From: Hippophae tibetana
Lineage: Eukaryota > Streptophyta > Magnoliopsida > Rosales > Elaeagnaceae
Direction of reading: 5' to 3'
DNA: 64,000 nt
Assembly (NCBI GenBank): GCA_037013495.1
Contig: CM072810.1
Location: 108,166,398-108,230,397 of the forward strand
Shown: positions 10,560-21,962 of the stretch, in pieces
How positions within the stretch are numbered: position 1 is the first letter of the stretch
Layout of the letters: the number at the start of each line of letters is the position of its first letter
Made by a program: the position numbers and the translations under genes
The notes under the pieces: generated by a model
Seen by the model: the letters and a program-made list of their open reading frames with translations, nothing else
Databases searched by the model: none
Told to the model about the DNA's origin: nothing

Positions 10560-13500
10560 ATATCATTTAATGCACCCATGAAATCAATCTAAAAAATATG
10601 TAAACCTTAAGATGAGAAAACTATTTCAATATCCAAAAAATATCCAAGGCCACCCATATCTTTCAAGGAAAATCGCTTATTCATGTCAACAACAAATTGT
10701 TAGAATTGAGATAATGAGGAGCTAGTGAAAACAATGTCATCAAAGTATATTAACACCAACATAACATGAGCACCAGATCTCCTGACAAACAAATTAGTAT
10801 CACTCTTTATCCAATGAAAACGAGCTTGAACAAGGCACTACTAAAGCTTGTGAAACCAAGCTCTTGGAGTTTGATTAAGATCATATAAAGATTTCTTGAG
10901 AAAACACACCTTGTGAGGATGTAAAGGATCTTCAAAGCTTGGGGGTTGTTTCATATATACTAGTTCCTTAAGATCATCATTTAGAAATGCATTGTTTACA
11001 TTCATTTACCTAATTTTCCTACCAAGAAATAAGGAAAAGGACAAAATAATTATAATTGAGATGGATTTAACCACATGGTTGAAAGTTTCAGTAAAATCCA
11101 ATCCAAGAGTTTGTAAAAAATCTTGAGCTACAAGCCTTACTTTGTATTTATCAAAAGGCCCATTATATTTTCTTTTGTTTGATAAACCCATAGATTTCCG
11201 ATCAAGTAGGTTTATCAAACAAAATTCATGTTTGATTTTTCTTAAGAGTTGTAAATTCACACTCTATAACATTAGCCCATTCAGGAATATGTATAGCATG
11301 TTTAAACAACTTAGGAGATGTTAACAAAACAGGTAGAAAAGCAACAAATGCCCTTGGTTTAGAATGCCCAGTTTAGGAATTGGTATGCATAATGTGTATT
11401 ATCATTTGTAGGCTAAGAAATGTGTAGGATAACCTCTAAATGGCTGAGATGAAGACTAAGAATTATCACAAGATGGACTAACAGATAAAGAAGGATGAGA
11501 AGAGTTAACAAAATAAATAGTGGGCAAAGAGCCATAATTGGTAGGTGTTAAAACCAGTGGTGCAGAATGACTAGACAAGACATTATCAACAACGAGAACA
11601 TCAAAAGAGCTAGAAGAACACATTATCACATGTTGAAATAAAGACTCAATAGGAATAAGAGTAGAAAAGGACAAAGAAGAAGCTAGCCAAGAAGGTATAT
11701 GACTAAGGGTAAGAAAGGACTTACACAAGTTAGATATAGGTTGAATAGTAGGCTTACTAGAAGGCTTGACAAAAGGAAATTCAATTTTGCTAAAGACAAC
11801 ATGTCTACTAATGATAATTTTCTTAGACTCCATATCAAGACAAAGATAGCCATGTTGAGTCTGTGCATATCTTATAAATGTACACACAATGGAGTGAGCT
11901 CAAAGTTTACTTTTATTCAAAAGCCTTAAACATGGAAAAGAAAGTGATACAAAGACCCTTAGACAAAACAAATTGGGTTATTTATGAAAAAGCTTGAAAT
12001 ATGGTGAGACATCATGAATTACCTTAGAAGGCACGTGATTAAGTATGTAAACTACTATCCTAAAAGCATAAGGCCAATAAACAATTGGAATGTTTAATTT
12101 GAACAACAATGCTAAACCATCATCTACAACCCTTCTATGACTTAACTCAACCATACCATTTTGAGAGGAGGTGGGAGGACATGTCAATCTATAATCAACA
12201 CCATAACTTCAAATAAATTTGGCTAATGGTTTAAATTTTGCAGCTCAATCACTATGAACCTATTCTACCATGTTTTTAAATTGCGTAAAAATAGAAGTAA
12301 CTTAACCTCTGGATTGTAGAAAAAAAACCACAAAATCTAGTACAATCATCCACTACAACAAAAAAATATCTATCACTATTAACACTTGTTTTAGGTGGAG
12401 GACCCCAAATGTCAAAATACAAAAGTTCAAATAGAACTGGTACATTTATATCTTTAGAATGAAATGGTAATATATGTTTTAACTAATGTCCAAGTTGTGC
12501 AAGTACTATGTTCACTAGAATCAGAAACAACATGTATTCCTTGACCAGACAAAGCCTTATTTACAACTTTTTCATAGATAAGTGTCAATCTTTCATGCCA
12601 ACTGAATGCTTTGGTGATAATTTCCTTGTGGTTGCCAATGTTGGAACTATGATGACAGTTTTCAAGTTTGTATAATCCACTTTCTGCAAATTCTTTAATA
12701 ATAAACTTCTTTGTAAGAGTGTCATTCACAACAAAATATTCACCATGAGTTTCCAAAAATACACAATTATCTTTGCACAATTTATTTATAGAAATCAATT
12801 TTGTATACATTAAAGATGCATGCAAGACATGATTTAAAGATAAATGCGCAAGATCATTAATATGCAAAAGTGTTATTCTAGTATGAGTTATAGGCAACAT
12901 ATCACGCTTCCAATGACTATACCATTTGTGACTTTGTAATTAGTGACATTTGAGAGTGTTTACACATCATTGGTAACATAATAACTGACACCACTATCAA
13001 GTATTCAAACATTATCACTACTATCAATGTTTGACATTGTGTTATCCACAAAAACATACACATTCCCTTTACATGAGCCTTGTCCCTTATTATTATGATT
13101 ACCACCAAGCAAGTTCTTGAGTGTATACCACATAGATGCTACATGTCCAATTTTAGAGCAAAATTGAAACTACCAATTACTCTTGTTTCTACTACTATGA
13201 TCTCCATTTTGATCACCAAGCACAACCATCATTGTTATCATTATTCTACACAACCAAAATTAACATTAGATGACCTTCTATAGCCACCATTTCCCCCACC
13301 AATCCTTTCAACATTTGTCTAATAAATACTACTCTTTTTAGCTTTATCTTGTTGCAATAACAAACTCTTATAAGCCATCAAATCACTATTTGTTTGATCC
13401 AAAGAAGCATCATCTCTATTCAAGGCATAAACACAGAGATTAAAATGTGGACTAAGACCTTCAGAAATTAAGATGATAAAATCTTATTCATCGACGAGTC

Positions 13501-14090
13501 CACCTATAATTGACAATTCATCGATAAATTTCTTCATCTTGTCAAAATAGTCACTCACACTGAGAGCATTCTTTCTTGTAGTCTGAAGCTCTAATTTAAT
13601 ATCTATCACACAAGTCTTAGAAGATGAGATGAAATTCTTTTCTAGACATTTCCATATCTCATAAGCAATATGTTTTCCAGAGAGATTGCCAACCTTAGAG
13701 TCAAAAATTGATGAATACACCCATATTTTAAAGACTCCATTAATTCATGTCCACAAATAAAATTATGGATTCAATTTTAATATTTCACCATTCACAAACT
13801 CTTTAACACCATAAGCAATGATTAGAATAATCATCTACTTATTCTAGATCAAGAAGTTTCTTATGTTTAATTTTACTCCAATGGAAACATTGATAGGAGG
13901 TATTATGACTACAGATTCTACCAAATGCCTTGTGAGAAGGTCTTGAGTAGACTTGACATGTCTGATTGAGATTGAGATTGAGTTCTCGTTGTTCATGATG
14001 AAGAATCTTGAAAAAATTGAAACAAATCACAAAGATTTTTTTCTTTCTAGAAATCTCATATAAAGCTCTAATACCATTCAACACTAGGAA
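10560..14090 (-). pseudogene. Broken Ty1/Copia element (gag-pol remnant)
   Basis: On the minus strand, pieces appear in Copia order. A degenerate primer site TGGTATTAGAGC lies near 14065-14080. A gag piece is at about 13720-13480 (HIAYEIWKCLEKNF, VSDYFDKMKKFIDELSIIG). A degenerate zinc knuckle is near 13150 and a protease DSG near 12990. A gag-pre-integrase piece is at 12900-12450. The end of the integrase core is at 12180-11980 (TSSQNGMVE) and the post-integrase piece at 11890-11460 (ISRHVVFSK). Reverse transcriptase runs from 11260 down to about 10620 with VRLVAQDF, YFDDI (plus ~10725) and LKDMG-like words. Frameshifts and stops separate the pieces, and RNase H and the 3' LTR are missing. 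It is dead. An LTR may occupy 14090-14262, but no clear edges are seen. Confidence 0.85.
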
Positions 14091-14262
14091 AGAAAAAAAA
14101 AATGAAAATACATTCTATATTATTCACATATGTGTTACAACTAACACATATATCAAGTAAGCTACTAACCAATTATATTATAATTAATAGATTCTCTAAA
14201 CTATTAGTAGTACTAATACATGTGTAACTATATCAACCAATAGTTCTAATATATGGTTGTTG

Positions 14263-14896
14263 AATATTTTGGTAAGCCTAATCATATTTTTATTTTATTA
14301 AAGTTATGTTTTATCTTTACAAGGTATTATTAGATATGATGTTATGAATTTTGTGTTAATTTTTGCTTATTTTGAAAGAAAAAAACTCTATTTAAAATTA
14401 ATAGATCTATACGTTACATATACCTACGGCCTTTTTATATGCTCAAAAAGAAAAAAACATTTGTTATAACATATAAATATGAATAATTACATAAGATAAA
14501 ATTTAACAAAATTGGAAAACATAAAACAGAAATGGATAGATTTTTGCAAACTATTATTTTTTACTAATATACTTAAATGTAGAACTATTTTATTATATGA
14601 ATCTAATTATAAATTGCTACAAAGCTGTTATTTGTATCTCAAGAGTAAAAGAAACTAAATTAAACACTTTATAAAGGTAAAAAGTAACATAAAGAAACAA
14701 GGTTTAACTGGTGTTGTTTACGAAGTAGCTGTGCCAAATGAAAATAACTAGCAAAGAATAAAAATAATGGTAATATTGTGTAACATGTGACATGTTCAAC
14801 ATACTAGCTGGAAGGAAATAGTCTAATAGATGTGGGACTATCAGGAAACGACATGGAGAGAGGGTCGTCTAAATAATGCTCAAAGAAGACAGGATC

Positions 14897-14962
<66 letters not shown>

Positions 14963-15764
14963 TGGTCTAGCTTGTGTCAGTCCGTCAATGGTCTCTTGGA
15001 AATGGGGTTATTTATTCCTCTTTCCACTGCCCACGTGTTGTTTGGCCATATCAATCAATCAATATGGTCATGTTTAAATCATTTTCCGTCACTTTGTCCG
15101 TGGCAAAACTGAAAAAGTTACTCGAAAGTTTATTTGTATTAATTTAGGATTAAATTGTATCATTATTACACAAGTTTTAATTAAATTTATTCATAAATAT
15201 ATATTTTTAATTTTTTTAAACTTACTATTCAATCTTAAATTTTTAAATCTTTAAAAAAGAAGAAGAAGAAGCTATACTACGTACTACGTTAACATTAACA
15301 TTAACAAGCTATGTTAAAATTGAATAAAACATGCATTCTTCTCTGTCTTTCTGTCTTTCTTTTGATTCCAAATTTCACTTAAACTCTATCATTTTTATGA
15401 CTCCTTTAGCTTTTACGAAGTTGGTTGTGCAAACTAATAATCAATATTAGTTTATGTAAATATTGGAGTTTTACGGAAATGAATTCCACAAAACCTGACT
15501 TTTGGTTTTGATATATTAGATTTTAAGGAGTTAAAAATGTTGGCTTTGGAAAGTAATATTATGGTTAATTAATTCAGTTATAGTGATCCAATGCCTCTCC
15601 TTTGGTGAGACCACTAAAGTGATCAGAAATTTTCCCAAGTATCTTGACGTTGTTGCATGAAAAATTGATGGTCGACATTGGGCAGATTATTGTGGTGTTA
15701 ATTGGTAAGTTGATGAGATGTTTTTAATTGAATATTTACCATGTTCGTTATTTCTTTTGAAACT
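14263..15764. other. AT-rich spacer
   Basis: No gene seen apart from the microsatellite at 14900-14960. A patch at 14980-15110 has near-average GC but no supported exon. Confidence 0.5.
14900..14960. repeat. (TA)n microsatellite, about 30 units
   Basis: 61 bp of uninterrupted AT alternation; likely length-polymorphic. Confidence 0.95.
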
Positions 15765-15767
15765 AAA

Positions 15768-15880
15768 GACTTTGTATTTATGTATCAGCTTTGTGACAAG
15801 TATCAAGAATTTGTCATGGATTCAGAAAGAGGAGCATTTACTGCTAAGCTTCATCAGGAGACAGAAGACTGGCTGTATCA
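15768..15880 (+). pseudogene. Exon relic of an Hsp110-like Hsp70 gene (Hsp70-14/15 type)
   Basis: One frame reads LCDKYQEFVMDSERGAFTAK followed directly by LHQETEDWLY. This is the C-terminal lid region typical of plant Hsp110/SSE-class Hsp70 proteins, nucleotide exchange and holdase partners of Hsp70 in the cytosol, where the usual text is close to DKYQEF..DSEREAF..L.E.EDWLYEDGED. The match stops right after DWLY and continues into low-complexity T-rich DNA. No ATPase domain or other exon is found in the surrounding 10 kb. It is therefore a stray fragment, carried by duplication or by a transposon, and not a gene. I recognise the family from memory; an alignment would settle it. Confidence 0.65.
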
Positions 15881-16099
15881 TTACGCGTCGTTTTTAATTT
15901 TTTTTTTTTTTGAAATACCGAAAATTTCCTCCATTTACTAGGTATTTGAAAAGAAAAGAAAAATTATTATTTGCATCAATTTTTTTAATTATAACATCAA
16001 CGTGACTCACCTCAAAAATTATAACATTAAATTATATTAAACTAAAAATTACAATACCCATAAAATCCCTTAATTATCCTACTTTTATTATGGTCGTAG

Positions 16100-16600
16100 A
16101 ATTTTAATGCATTTGATGAGAAATTCTACTCCACGAAAGCATCAATTAGAATTATATTGGGAAGAACCAGCACTGAATTTGAAACAAAATTTCAAGCTTG
16201 ATGTTCTTATACGTTGGAAGGCATACCAATATAGATATCCCGATACCATCACTGTTGCAGGTGATATCTAAGTGTTCCTATCACTACGGTTGCTATAGAA
16301 GCTGCTTTTAGCTTTGGTGGAAGAATTTTTGAATAATATTGCACCCAATTTTGCTTAGTACAGTTGAGGCAATTGGTTGCGTTAGAAAAGGGTTATTTGG
16401 TGATAAAAGTCAAATTTGTTCTAATTATGGTTTGTATATCAATGACAAATATATTTTAAAACTTTTTTACTTACATGTTGAAGATAAATCAAATGAAAAT
16501 TTTGCTGAAGATATTGCAAGTGAATTGAACACTAAAATTGACAATCGACGCTCTAATAACATGGTTGTGTTTAGAGACCAAGATACTAACTAAAGGTGTT
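16100..16600 (+). pseudogene. hAT transposase C-terminal (dimerisation domain) pseudogene
   Basis: A frame starting near 16153 reads LYWEEPALNLKQNF then DVLIRWKAYQYRYPDT up to a stop at GDI. A +1 shift then continues as VPITTVAIEAAFSFGGRIFE, and another frame as HPILLSTVEAIGCVRKGLFG from about 16342. This order (YLEEP, WWK, YP, IPVSTVASE.AFS.GGR, TVEAL) is the hallmark of the hAT C-terminal dimerisation domain. At least two frameshifts or stops break it, and the catalytic DDE part is missing. It belongs to a dead hAT element whose right end is probably at 17540. Confidence 0.8.
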
Positions 16601-17099
16601 GAAATATAAATTTAAATTCTTATTTCATGTTATATGTATCCAAATTTTTGTTGTGCATAGATATCTAATGTTCTCGTGATTTTATGATACATATTTAAGA
16701 ATATTATTAATTGGCACATAATAAATTTGTGATATATATAATTATGCACAAAACTCACTAAATACTCGGTATTTAAATAGGTCATCCATCAATAATGATA
16801 ACCATAAGTTAATTCTTTCAAGGTTCTAGATATGTACTATGTACTTATATAATTGATCTAAAATTAAAAATACGAAGAGATCAATACGTGATTCATTCGA
16901 CTTTTTGTTTAAAAGTTAGAGAAAAATATTTGTTTAATCTTATTTATATATATTTTTGCTGAGTAGTTAGAAAAATCCTATTAGGATTTTGTATTTTTTA
17001 TTCAAATTCTAAATTTTTGTGAAAACACGACGATATTTGATTTTTACATGTAAGGAAATTTATGAAGTTTATCTTTACCTAATTGATTTGAAAATAAGC

Positions 17100-17540
17100 T
17101 TTTTGCTTTAAGAGTTGGTGCTTGTTTTCTGAATGATTAATTAAAAATGGCTTTGTGAGTTGTTGTATTTCATCTATGTACTTTGTTATATTTGTAAGTT
17201 ATTTATTCAATGTTAATTTATCATTTATTTAAAAGTTTAATTGTTGAAACATCGTTTTATTAATTTAGTGTTTCATGTAATGTTATTTGAGCTAATTAAC
17301 TTGAATTATTGAACATATTTTTTGATTTATTAAAAAAAAAGTTCAATTAACTAAAAAACATATAATTAATAATTCAAATTAGTTTGTAATACTTTGGATT
17401 ACTGTTATGTATTTGATTTAGATTTAGTTTGTCTTTATTTGTTCGAATTAAATTCAAATTTAGTTAAGATAAGATTAATTTAGGCTGAACTAATTCAATC
17501 AAACTCAAATTGATATAATTCGTACCAATTTTTACCCCTA
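17100..17540 (+). mobile_element. Right terminal region of the decayed hAT element
   Basis: Ends in TTTTTACCCCTA (complement TAGGGGTAAAAA), close to the TAGGGGTG-type terminal inverted repeat of plant hAT elements. The preceding 400 bp matches 24110-24431 in USP gene 1 intron 2. Together with the transposase relic upstream this gives a plausible hAT right end. No left end was found. Confidence 0.45.
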
Positions 17541-18310
17541 AAATATAGGTAAAATTATATCATTAAATTAGAAAGTATCACAATAATTTGATAAAAAAAA
17601 ACTCAAAGTTACACGGTTGACAATCTACATTAATTTGTTGTAGCGAGTCCTTTCCACTAGTCAAAGAGAACTAAGCTATATCAATTCTTAACTTCACCAA
17701 TGAATTAGGCATTCAAAGTAGCTTCCACAAATGATTATGCCACAGCTGAGCATGCTTCAGTATTTGTCCAACTCTCCTTATTGATATAGACCTCTGTGGT
17801 TGTAGCTTAATGCTATATATTAATTTGAGGATATCTATATCCATTATACTATTTATATTTTTATCAATCATATTATTTATTTATTTTATTAAGTATTAAA
17901 TACTCACATTTTTTTTAAAATATTTATATTATATTATATTATATTATACTATATAATATTATCTTAATACATATTTAAAAAAAATTCCCATTATGTAAAT
18001 ATTTATTGTAAAAATTAAGTGATTAAAATGTTCACGTGATATAAAAAAATACTTCTTAAATAATCTATTATTTTTGTCCTTACTTAAAATTATATTATTG
18101 AAAATTATGTTAACCAATCTTCATAAATATCTTAGTATTTGTTGATTTTGAGATAGTTTTTGGATAATGAGATATGCTATTCGAATTTTCACGTGACTTT
18201 AGGTCGAATAGAAATAGAAGCATCCTGTTAGCTCATGAATTGGTAAACAACATACTTTCAAATGATTTGGACTTTAATTAATCCATTCTTTGGATAAGTT
18301 TTTTCTATGT

Positions 18311-18348
<38 letters not shown>

Positions 18349-19515
18349 ATCTGTATCCACTGGATAGATATGATACGAACATGATAGTAAAATGTCAAAT
18401 TTTAAGAAAAGTATTTTTCTCTCGACCTTGCTTAGACGACACGACACTTTGCTTTTTTACTACCAATATTGATTATTTCTTGTAAATTCGTTTATCTTTT
18501 AAACTTTCTAGAAGTATTAATATTTTTTTAAAAAATAATTATGTTATTAATACATTTTAAAATTAAATTTTAAATAATTAAATAAATTATAGCTTGTTAA
18601 CAAGTAGATAGACTTAAAAAAGGTCGGGTGAGCTAGAAAGCATCAGGTTATATAGCATTATTTAAAATTCGAAAGAAAGTAATTTTGTCTGACACCAAAT
18701 TCATACTTAATCAAAACGGAATTATTATTAGTTAATATATTAAAAAAATTCTTTTTAATATTTTAATTTAAATATTAGTATCTTTTTAATTATTTTAAAT
18801 AGTTTTTTTCCATCAATTAAAAAATTAAACAAAAATATTTATAAAAATTAAAGAATAAAAAAACGTTAATAGGAAAAAGAAATGGTATAATTTTTTATTT
18901 TAAAATTTTATGTTATTTTGTTAAATTTTTAAAACATGGATTATTAATGATCTATTCACACAAAAAAAATAAACAAGAAAATTAAATTATTATAGTTATT
19001 GTTATATGAGTTTAATAATTAATGTACTGATTTTTTATTTCATTATTAAAATATTTATTTTAATATTTAATTTAATTATTGATACCTCCTTTTGTTATTA
19101 TATAAATTATTATTTTTTGTTATTGGTTTTTTCCTTAAATTTTCACAATTGTTTTTATTCAATTTGATAAAAAATACCAATATTTAAATTATTATATTAA
19201 AATATAACATTTTTAACGTAGCACTAAAATATAATCTTTTATATACTAACATAAAATATAAAAGATATCAATCCATTAATTTGAGTATCTTTAACATAAA
19301 TTAGGATCCAATGGAGTTATTTAATTAGTATTGTCGTTTTCTTAATAGTTTGACCGAAAGACTAAATGGTTGGTCATTATTTTGCAAGGCATGATTTGGG
19401 TCTAAGAGAGGCTAAATGTGTTATCATTTGAAAAGGGATTGATGGTTTAAAAAAAATATGAAAAACAAACTATGTATATAAGTTGGATGACTATTTCTCT
19501 TAATAAGTTCACTTT
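17541..19515. other. AT-rich spacer
   Basis: Contains an (ATATT)n run at about 17926-17960 and a (TA)n run at 18314-18345. A patch at 17630-17810 is less AT-rich but has no recognisable frame. Confidence 0.5.
18314..18345. repeat. (TA)n microsatellite
   Basis: About 16 AT units. Confidence 0.9.
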
Positions 19516-21018
19516 TGATAACTTTATGAAAGTAGAATTATAAATACACTTTTCTATTTAATATTTATTTTTCTATTCAATAAATAGTACTTTTAGGGTT
19601 AAAAATATATATTAAAATATTAATTTTTTTAGTGAAAATGAATGAAAATATATATTTTTAAAATTTTCTGAAATTTGTATTAATTTTTAATGATTTTTTT
19701 AATGTAAGACTAATCAAACAAGACACGTGAATGTGATGGAAGCAAAGATGAACTAATCAGAGTGCACTGCGTGTACCAACTGATACAATTGTTACCACAT
19801 ATTGCCGACATGTTCACTTTGGATTTTTTCCTAGCAATCAACGAAAATACCATATGTTGTCACGAGATTGACTCGTTCATTCCACTAGAGCGCCACACAA
19901 TCTAGATTAATGAATCGTTGAGTGTCACATGTCGTTGACTTAGGTTGCGTTAATCAACACCATTCTACCTCGCCACACGTCACATGTTTATTTGTTCTAT
20001 GTTCCTCACTTGCCACATGTCATGATATAATTGACCAACATTGTTTAATTTTCCTTTTTCATTTCAACCTTTGATCTAAAGTTGATCGCGATCCAATTGA
20101 CATAATTTAACCCACTAATTTTATCAAAAACCCCAGAACCATTTTTTACATGTTTTTTTTATCAGTTTTTGATGTCAAGAGGAGAGAAGTTCAAGAGAAG
20201 ACACAATTTGGTAGAGATTTAAGAGAATATTGGTTTCTACAATTCAAGAGATTAATTGTATTCTTTATTCTTCTCTTTTATTTATTAATTTGTATTTCTT
20301 TCTAATTTAAAAATATGATATTTATGAATTCAATCATATCTAGCTAATTTATCAATCAAGGGTCTTATGAACTCAATTTTTTTTATATGTGATGATCTAA
20401 TATTTTTATCCTAATTGTGATTTAAATTTAATTAAATTATTTAGTATGATTTTTATGCTATTAATTGTTTAACCAAAACTGATCTATAGAGTCTATTAAA
20501 TAGATTTGAGATAATTATTTAATTGTTTGTATTGATTAAATAATATACATAGTTTTTAGGTAGAAAAATATGATTTTTATATATGTGATTCATAATTGAT
20601 AAAATTTAATAAATAATTTACAATTTAATTGACATGAAAGTGTGATTAGATTAATTACTATATAATGTGTAGTTTAATTGAGAGAGATATACATGTTAAG
20701 TTAAATTCAATTAATTAATAATTAAATTGAATTTTTTTAATGATTTACGTGCCTAAAAAATTGAAGATTAAGTATTATTAGATTCTTTTTCATATATTTT
20801 TTTAGTTGATAATGTTGAGTTAGTTAATTACTTGTTATTTATTTTTAATTATTTTAATTTTGTTTTTTAAAACACAATAAATTAATCTTTATTTTTTTAA
20901 TTTTTAAATTAATTTATAATAACATAATCCCGTGTAAATGATACTTTTTTATAATTATATTAATTATTTAGAATACTCATACTTACTTACATATTATACA
21001 TAATTCGTACAATCAACA
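19516..21018 (+). mobile_element. Gypsy-type LTR, copy B (probably solo LTR)
   Basis: About 1.5 kb, beginning TGATAACTTTATGAAAG and ending near CAATCA/ACA at 21015-21018. It is the inverted homologue of copy A at 8460-10328 and is not interrupted by a CACTA element. The segment CCCGTGTAAATGATAC at about 20929 followed by ACTTACTTACATATTATAC resembles the end of plant Tat/Athila-type LTRs. The next bases TTTTGGTGAGAGAGG might be a worn primer site, but no gag or pol follows, so a solo LTR is the simplest reading. No clear target duplication. Confidence 0.45.
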
Positions 21019-21962
21019 TTTTGGTGAGAGAGGTTCAGGTAACACATTCCATTACATTTTCAAACTACACTAATTATTATTTAATATCAAAATTAATATT
21101 TAAAACAATATTAGTTTATTTTAGGTAGCTTTCTTTCATGTTAAATTATTTTCATTCACAAGGAATTATTAAAATTAGTATTTAACATGTTTGGTATTTT
21201 TTGTACATTTAAAAATTAAAAAAATATATTGTTTTTGATTTTATATGAAAAAAAGTCACATATTAATGAAAATTTACTTTAATGATTTAATATATTAGTG
21301 TTTATAATACTAAAACTATACATTACAAAGTAATTATATATATAAAAAATATCAGTTAACAATTTTTGATTTAATATAACCATTTTTGCCTATTGGCTGA
21401 TAAATTTGGGTTAATTTTGAAGAAAAAAATATCATTTTTTTTTAAATAATCGTAATTTTAACTATTTACTGATAAAATATACATCCTAAAATTTGCACTC
21501 TCATGGTGATTTATTGACAATAGTATTTACAAAATCACATTTTCGATTTACTTTAAATAATAATTTTCTTTTAATAAAATTCGTTAATTGTTTTATCTTT
21601 TAAAAACAAATTCGTGCACTCCCTCTAGATTATTCTTCAATTAAATAGCGTTGGTACCGTTTGGCTGTGCATCACGCATCATGTGATCGAAAGTTGTCAA
21701 TGCATATCCGTAACGATTAATGAGCAGTTGAATTGAAACATCAAGTCATCGACGCAGACGCAGTAATACTGTGTGCTGAAAAGCTGAAAGTTGAATGCTG
21801 AATACACATAAAGATAGAATCCAGGTGCTTGATGTCCATAAGCTATCGGCACATCCAATAATTAAATAAATACCACCGATCAAATATTATAACTCAGAAA
21901 CATTGACACAAACACCTGGTAGGCGTTCTAACTACTACAAACAGAGATAACAATTTGTAGAA
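21019..21962 (+). promoter_or_regulatory. Upstream region of USP gene 1
   Basis: The first 600 bp are AT-rich spacer. From about 21640 base composition becomes balanced, as expected for a promoter. A TATA-like TATTATAA lies at about 21885-21892, roughly 75 bp before the ATG. No specific transcription-factor site is claimed. Confidence 0.3.

Noticed and set aside
11699..11929. Plus-strand 76-codon frame
   Set aside because: Antisense to the post-integrase part of the dead Copia element.
14876..15112. 78-codon frame with a long YIYIYI run
   Set aside because: Produced by the (TA)n microsatellite.
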